Source of the DNA: Monoraphidium neglectum
Lineage: Eukaryota; Chlorophyta; Chlorophyceae; Sphaeropleales; Selenastraceae
DNA length: 12,901 bases
Assembly: GCF_000611645.1 (NCBI RefSeq)
Contig: NW_014012939.1
Coordinates: 4,221 to 17,121, forward strand
Reading direction: 5' to 3'
Under the pieces are notes generated by a model. The model did no database searches, was not told where the DNA came from, and saw only the letters and a list, made by a program, of their open reading frames with translations. Positions 7,545-12,901 of the stretch are shown here, in pieces. Position numbers and translations under genes: made by a program. Each line of letters begins with the position of its first letter. Position 1 is the stretch's first letter.

Positions 7545-9917
7545 ATGCCGAGTATGGCGGTCAACCAGGGCTTGAGCCGGCAGGTTGCTGCGTTGACTGC
7601 GGTACTGCGTCGAAAGAAACAGGGCGGCGGCATGGGCCCGAACACTGCCCTGGGCGCTGCCGTTGATTCCCTCAGTCATGCGTGCGAAATGGCCACAGCC
7701 GGCGGGCTCGTGGAGGCCGGCGCGCTCAAGGCGCTCTGCAGCTGCCTGCGCTCGCCGAGCGCTGCGGTAGTGCATGCCTGCGTTGTGTCGCTGGCGCACC
7801 TCTGCCAGGGTGAGCCAGCGTTGGACCGCTCATGCCTGCAAATAGCAGGCATTTCGATTTGAGTACTTGCGGCCCATGAAATTGCACTGCCGGGAGGTCT
7901 CCATTTGGCAGCCCTAAACGCCACAGCCCGGCTCGCACCACCCCCACGCCGCCCAGGCAGCAACAGCAACGAGCGCGTCCGCCAGATTCTCGCCGTCCCG
8001 GGGTTTCTCCAAAGTCTGGTGTCATGCATGGCCAGCGGTAACCTCATGACGGCGTGTGGCGCCACAAATCTTCTGCGACATGCGATTGAAGCGCACGGCG
8101 ACGCCGCCCGCGCTGCGCTCCAGCCGGGCCTGCCGGCCGCCATCATCTCACAGATGAACAAGTTCGCCAGTGACTGCAGCACCGGCAGCGGCGACAGAAT
8201 TTATGCGTTCAGGTGGGACAGAAAGGTACCCGTCTTGGCTGGTGGGGCACAGCGGCTTGCACGTATTTGTTTCCTCAGCTCTGCTGCACTGCTGCGTTTC
8301 GGGTGCTGCACGGCAGGTCAAACAGCCGCGCCAAGCCACAAGCAGGGATGCTTTGCAGGTTGCCGGCCCTGTTGCTCCCGCGCTGCGGCGGGCCAGTGTG
8401 CTCACACAACAATTGTCGGACGCACTGCGGTGCCTGCGCGTGCCCGGGCCCATCAAAAACATCGACTGCAGCCCTCACAGCTTGTTGTCTGCAAATGAAG
8501 ACGGTCACGTGGACGCGCTTATACCCGGCTGCATCAGGCCCATACTTGCAAGCCCGTACGGGGAGGTCAGGGAGGCGCTCGCACACCATGCGGGCTTTGC
8601 CGCGGCTGCCAGCGCGCTGCTAGCCTGCCCGGCCGCGTACGCCTCCACTGCAATTGCTCAGGCGCTCTCGGGCTTCTTGGCATCATCCGACATCTGTGAC
8701 GCCTCCAGGCCGGGCGACCCACGGCGGGCAGTGCTGCGCCTTGAGCTGGCGCCACTGGCGAGTGGAATTGTCGGCGTGCTGCAGCGCGCCACGCGAGGCG
8801 TGAACGCTCGTAGTCCCCAAGGCAGCAGCAAAAGAGCGGCCGCAGTGCAGGCCGCCTCTGCAGCGCTTGGCCTGGTGCATGGTATCCTCATGGGCGGCCG
8901 GGAGGCGGCGGCGGCGTCAATGGGTGACGCGGAGCCGCAGCTGCCGCTGCTGCTCTGGCGGGTGGCGCAGCTTATGGTGGATGTGAATCAGAGCCTGGTG
9001 AGAGACAAGCCTGACAATGAGATGCATCCGCACCTGCTGGCTTGATGCAGTTGAGCTACCCGCCAGACGGCCCGAGGCGCCTTGGGCACCACGGCCACTG
9101 CGGTTTGGGCCCTGCTGGCTCTCTGCTCCCACACGCCCACCGCTGCCCGCCGGCCGGCCAGCGTGAATCCCTTCAGGACGCCAACTTCGAAATGGCTTAC
9201 AGCAGCATCCAGGCCTTGATCTGCTTCAGCCAGAGCGCCGCCAAGCACCTGGCCGCCCGCGAGCGGGCGACCCTGACCACTGCCGCAGTGTTCTGCATGC
9301 TGCGCGGCGACAGCGGCACGCAGCCACCGGCTGAGTGGCCGGGCAGTGACCTGTCGTGGGCGGCTGCGACGCCCGCGCTACGGGACATGATGCGTCAAAA
9401 GTTTGGAATTCGAACTGGCTGGCGGGCATCTCGCGCGAGCACAATGGCGACGCCGGGGCGGTCGCCCGTTCAGGACGAGTCACGTGGGATGGATCAGGGG
9501 GACGCGGCGCACTCAGTGCTGGCAGAAGACGAAGAGGCACCTGCAGCTGTGACGCCGCCGCAGCCACCTGCCGCGGCCGCCGCCCCGCGGGAGGCTGCGG
9601 CGCCGCCCGCATCTACATCGCAAGACGTCGCGTTCGGCCGCCGTGCGTCCCGCACACAGCTGGCGTGCGCCGTGTGCGGGAAGACCGCCCGCAACGGCGC
9701 CGCCCTCAGGCGCTGCGCAGGCTGCGGCCGCGTGACGCGCGTCTGCTACTGCAGCCAGGAGCACTGCAGGAGGCACTGGGTGGTGATGGGCCACAGGCAG
9801 CAGTGCGAGGAGGTGCAGCTGCGGCTCAAGGCGGCTGGTCAGGGAGGAGGCGCATTGGAGGGCGGCCTGGGTGGCACGCATGATGGGAATGGCGCCAGCA
9901 CTCAGCCGCGGGACTGA
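7545..9917 (+). CDS. Armadillo-like repeat protein with C-terminal MYND zinc finger, copy 2 (637 aa)
   Basis: Exons 7545-7809, 7957-8212, 8346-8997 and 9177-9917 (TGA) join in phase to 638 codons. The structure is the same as copy 1: exon 2 is 256 bp and exon 4 is 741 bp in both, and exons 1 and 3 are 3 and 24 bp longer here. Donors are GTGAGC, GTGGGA and GTGAGA. The ATG at 7545 is preferred over an upstream GTG at 7503, because it matches the start of copy 1. Helical armadillo-like segments fill residues 1 to about 480, for example KALCSCLRSPSAAVVHACV. An acidic Pro/Ala linker follows, and then the MYND finger at residues 555-601 (CAVC, CAGC, YCSQEHC, HW, GHRQQC). The role is inferred to be protein-protein interaction, as for copy 1. 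Unlike copy 1, intron 3 (8998-9176) contains an in-frame TGA at 9043-9045. The VLTQQLSDALRCL segment of exon 3 looks like a normal repeat helix and is probably ancestral to the shifted copy-1 version. Confidence 0.89.
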
Positions 9918-10199
9918 CACGTTCCATCTGTCTGCTGGCTTTCCTCATCTGGGATTTGCAAATCAATGGTTGGCTTTGTTGGGTCAGCCTGCAGCTGGGT
10001 GCAGCCTGGGTGGGTGAAGTGACTGGGCTGACACTGTGCCATTGGAGTTTTGCTGTCAGCCGATCGTCTCTGATTGCTGAGTAATCGCATGTGTGCTAGT
10101 GTCTGTTCAATTGAGAGGTGCAGGACTATGACACAAGAGCAGAGTGTCGGTGGTGGTTGGCAAACGCATCGGGCCACTAGCAGGGGGACGATTACATTG
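9918..10199. other. Convergent 3' flank between MYND gene 2 and the glutamine-rich gene
   Basis: The stop codons of two converging genes lie 282 bp apart here. The sequence is homologous to the 3' flank of MYND gene 1. A minus-strand TGTAA (plus strand TTACA at 10192-10196), the usual green-algal polyadenylation motif, lies only about four bases past the stop of the glutamine-rich gene. No coding sequence is supported. Confidence 0.5.
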
Positions 10200-10593
10200 C
10201 TACAGCGCCTGCATCGCGGCCAGCGCCGCAGCGCGTGCCCACTTCCGCGACAGCGCCGCCATGTTGGGCGGCAGGTGCACGCACGGCACGCGCGGCACGT
10301 GCCCTAGCACAGACAGGTCCTGCGCGCGCCCCTCCCGGCAGCCGCATTCACCGCCGCCGTCGTCGCCTCTGGCGCCGCTGCCGGCCGGAGGAATGACGCG
10401 GCTGGCGCTCATTGCGCGCATGCCCCTGGTAGCAGCCGCCCGGGAGGTTCCGCTCCATTGGCCGCCCCTCACAGTGCAGCCGCGCTCTGCGCCCGCCCGC
10501 TCGTAGACGCAGGGCGCTGCTGGAGATGCACGCGGGCTGCAGCTGCGAGCACGACCTCCCGGCTGCTGCTGCTGCTGCTGCTGCTGCTTCTGC

Positions 10594-10680
<87 letters not shown>

Positions 10681-10920
10681 TGAGTTGGCGGTGCCGGTGG
10701 GTGCAGCTGCTGCATGCTGGGCACGCCGCTGCTTGGGAGCTGCTTTGCACTAAAAGGCCGCCGCTGCGGATTGTGAGCGGCCCCCGCTGCCGGGGCTGCG
10801 GCCGGGTCACATTGGTGCGCCAGCCCGTGTGCTGGGGCAGTGCCTGGCCGGGAAGCCCCTTGTCCGGCCGCCGGCCCGTGGGCCCCCACATGTGCCGTGG
10901 GGCGCGTGTCGTTTTGCCGA

Positions 10921-11015
<95 letters not shown>

Positions 11016-12901
11016 AAGCCGAGCCGGCGGCTGCTGCCGCTGCCCGCTCGCAGGCCGTGGCCGCGCAATGTGCGGACCGGCCGCCAGGGACTGATCCTCG
11101 CCCCTCAGCATATTGTCTGCCCACCTCTCCCTCGCAAACGCGAGCGCCACCGCGGAGCCCGGCCGGCTGCCCAGCCCCGCCCTGCGGGCTGCTGCGTCCT
11201 CTGCCGCGGCAAACGCGTCGGCCCAGTGGCAGCCGTTGCCGTTCTTGTCATCATCAACCACCTCCTCCCCCTCCGCCCCACCGCCGCCGCCCGCCTTGCC
11301 GCCGCCGCAGCCGAGCGCCCCCTGCGGCGAGCCAGGACGGCGCCGCTCCCGGCTTCCTTGCCGCAGGCGGCCGCCCAACGCCGACCGCAGGCCGCGCACG
11401 CCGTGGACCGCCGCCGCCGCCGCCGCGCCCGCAACCGCCGCGCCCGTCTCTGCGCCCGCCTCGTCCCAGCCGCCGCCGCCGCTGCAGCCGGCGGCCCCCC
11501 AGCCCTCCGGCTGGGCGCCGCCCACGCAGCTTCCCACCGCAAAGCCCCACGCATCCCAGTGATCCGTTAGCCCAAATCCGCCGTCCACATCACTGCCGCG
11601 GCCGCCGCTGCGCCCCTCTCCCCGTGCCGCAGACCCCACCGACGACCGCCGCCGCCCGGCGGACTGCCGCCAGTCCCCGGACTGCTCCCCCCTGCCTTCG
11701 TCCAGGAGGCTGACGCCGCCGCTGCTGCGGGGCGGCTGCGGGCGCGGGCCAAGCGTGGGGGAGCCGTGCAGGGCGTCATGTCCCGCATTGCAGTGCGTGC
11801 CCGTAAGAGGACCGGCAGGGAGGGCGGGTCCGTGTAGGTACGCGCCCGGGCCCAGGTGGGGCGGCAGCGGGGGGCCTGCACAGGAGGGGCGCCGCGCCGT
11901 CTGCTTGTCAAAACTGTGGCGGGTGGGGGGAAGGGGCGTACAAGCGAATAGTGGGTTATCAGGCGTGCAGCGTCAGAGCGCAGGCAGGTGAACGTGCCCA
12001 GGGAGACGTGTCCGGAAGTCACCTGGCGCAGAGATGCTGGATGGCGTGATGCGCAGGTGCACAAGCGGGGGGCAGCGCATGCATATTGCACAAACCTTGC
12101 CAACCATCGAATACTGTAAGAAAGGCGGCTTCGAGGACGGGAAACTCACGCGACTGCGCCGCCCGCAGAGAAGTGGCCCCCGACGCCGGCGTTGTCCAGA
12201 GCCGCATCATCGCCCCACGGCCGCCGCGCCGCCGCCACAAACCCGCCGCCGCAATCGGCGGCCGCGCCATCAGCCTCCCGCTGCTGCCGCTTCCGGCGGG
12301 CGCCGGCCGCGGCGCGCCCAAACGCAAGCTTCGGCGCCCGCTCCGGCCGCGCGGCCGGCGGCACGCCCAGCCGCGCGGCGGCGGCGGCCAGCGCTTGGGC
12401 GGGCCCGGTGGCGGCGGCGAGGCGCGGGCTGTCGTACGTGTCTCGCTGCGTCACGCCCGCCCCGCTGCCGACGCATGCGTCTGCAACTGCTGCCTGGAGA
12501 TTACTCAGCCGCCTGAGACCCCCCAACGTCACAGTTGCTCTCGCCGCCGCCGTCTCGGCCCCGCCGCTCCCGCCGCCGCCCTCGCTGGGCCGCCGCCGCG
12601 TGCCTGTAGCCCGCCGCTGCGCGGCCGGCGGCGACGGCGGGCGCATCGCCACGCCGCAGGGGACGTGCGCATCCAATTGGCAGTAAGAGATGCCCTTGTA
12701 GCAGCCGGGGCCCCCGGGGCCCTCGCCTGGCCGTGCGCTGCGTGCCCGGCCCGCTGCTGCGGCCTTGTCGCGCGTCGTCCCCTTGAAAGCCGCGCTGCCT
12801 GGCCTGCTGGCGGCTGGCTGCGCTGCTGGCTCTGCATCGCCCGGCTGTAGTCGGGCCGCTGGCGCCGACGCCGACGCGGGCCGCGGCGCGCGCTGCTGCT
12901 G
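10200..12901 (-). CDS. Glutamine-rich protein with two poly-Q tracts, 3' part (runs off right edge)
   Basis: Two exons are visible: 12901-12150 (open to the edge) and 11913-10200 (TAG at 10202-10200). They are joined by a 236-nt intron with donor GTGAGT and a strongly pyrimidine-rich acceptor ending CCGCCACAG; the phases match (GC + T). About 821 residues are visible. Exon A has coding-like segments such as GCYKGISYCQLDAHVPCGVA and LRRLSNLQAAVADAC. Exon B holds LTDHWDAWGFAVG, HWADAFAAAEDAAARRAG, a 30-Q tract, a 37-Q tract with three lysines, and a short C-terminal helix, LSRKWARAAALAAMQAL. A motif LGPGAY after the splice junction, and GPGCY in exon A, recall the PG-rich repeats of sperm-tail/axonemal proteins. 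Two short motifs are weak evidence, so I do not assign that family. The protein is mostly low-complexity and probably disordered. No enzyme domain is recognised. The C terminus is the segment copied as the relic at 7212-7292. Confidence 0.75.
10563..10682 (-). repeat. Interrupted CAG tract coding poly-Q/K (40 codons)
   Basis: Reading the minus strand there are 5 CAG, AAG, 22 CAG, AAG, 2 CAG, AAG and 8 CAG. That gives 37 glutamines and three lysines in the frame of the glutamine-rich gene. Every glutamine codon is CAG. The AAG interruptions differ from CAG by one base. Confidence 0.95.
10923..11012 (-). repeat. Pure CAG tract coding 30 glutamines
   Basis: Thirty uninterrupted CAG codons, flanked by GAG upstream and CGT downstream, in the same frame as the tract at 10563-10682. 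A perfect repeat of this length should vary in length between strains. Confidence 0.95.

Larger units (their letters stand above)
7318..10290. repeat. Right copy of the ~2.99-kb direct tandem duplication
   Basis: This is the counterpart of 4329-7295. It includes 5' flank, the second MYND gene, its 3' flank and the real 3' end of the convergent glutamine-rich gene. Because that gene is intact here and truncated on the left, the arrangement fits a simple head-to-tail duplication of a MYND unit beside an existing convergent gene. Confidence 0.85.

Noticed and set aside
10563..11012. CRISPR-like or mobile-element repeats
   Set aside because: The repeats are simple in-frame CAG codons with no spacers, terminal repeats or transposase.
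10458..11570. 370-codon plus-strand poly-leucine frame and 294-codon poly-alanine frame
   Set aside because: They are CTG/GCT readings of the CAG tracts on the opposite strand. The glutamine frame is the one with a splice junction, a relic copy and non-repeat coding sequence around it.
11838..11913. Assignment of the glutamine-rich gene to the sperm-tail PG-rich repeat family
   Set aside because: Only one or two short GPGxY-type motifs are visible, too few to support a family call in such a proline- and glycine-rich protein.
12023..12113. Extra exon between the two exons of the glutamine-rich gene
   Set aside because: Sites and phase can be made to fit, but it needs a 36-nt intron. Direct splicing of 12150 to 11913 fits phase with a far better acceptor.

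Overview
The window looks like nuclear DNA of a unicellular green alga, probably a core chlorophyte, although I cannot name the species. The signs are very high GC, alanine- and glutamine-rich proteins, long CAG runs, short introns (about 130-330 bp) with GTGAGT/GTGCGT-type donors and CAG acceptors, and an armadillo/MYND-finger protein pair of a type common in algae. Nothing indicates bacterial operons, phage, CRISPR or mobile elements. Most real genes are spliced or run off an edge, so simple open reading frames miss or misplace them. I rebuilt the models by hand from splice sites and reading phase.

Layout, left to right. (1) 1-1707, minus: 5' part of an FG-repeat nucleoporin, running off the left edge. 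(2) 2164-3822, minus: a five-exon gene for a 224-residue RmlC-like cupin with both metal-site motifs. Just upstream, 3924-4100 minus holds a 58-codon small membrane protein, which could instead be the first exon of the cupin gene. (3) 4101-4568: divergent intergenic region. (4) 4569-6927 and 7545-9917, plus: two tandem paralogues with the same four-exon structure, each an armadillo-like helical protein ending in a MYND zinc finger. (5) 10200 to the right edge, minus: a glutamine-rich gene with two long CAG tracts, convergent with the second MYND gene.

The most informative event is a direct tandem duplication of about 2.99 kb. The repeated unit starts in the 5' flank of the MYND gene (about 4329 and 7318) and ends inside the last codons of the convergent glutamine-rich gene (about 7295 and 10285). 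The left copy therefore carries an 81-bp relic of that neighbour's 3' end (7212-7292, minus), stranded between the two MYND genes and lacking the stop codon. The paralogues have since diverged unevenly. One exon-3 segment is read in shifted frame, while the MYND-coding block is almost identical even at silent sites, which suggests gene conversion or very strong constraint.

The genes do not form an obvious pathway. The nucleoporin acts at the nuclear pore. The cupin may be a small metal-binding protein of unknown substrate. The MYND proteins are probably protein-interaction adaptors, and the glutamine-rich protein is unassigned. I see no convincing new biological system.
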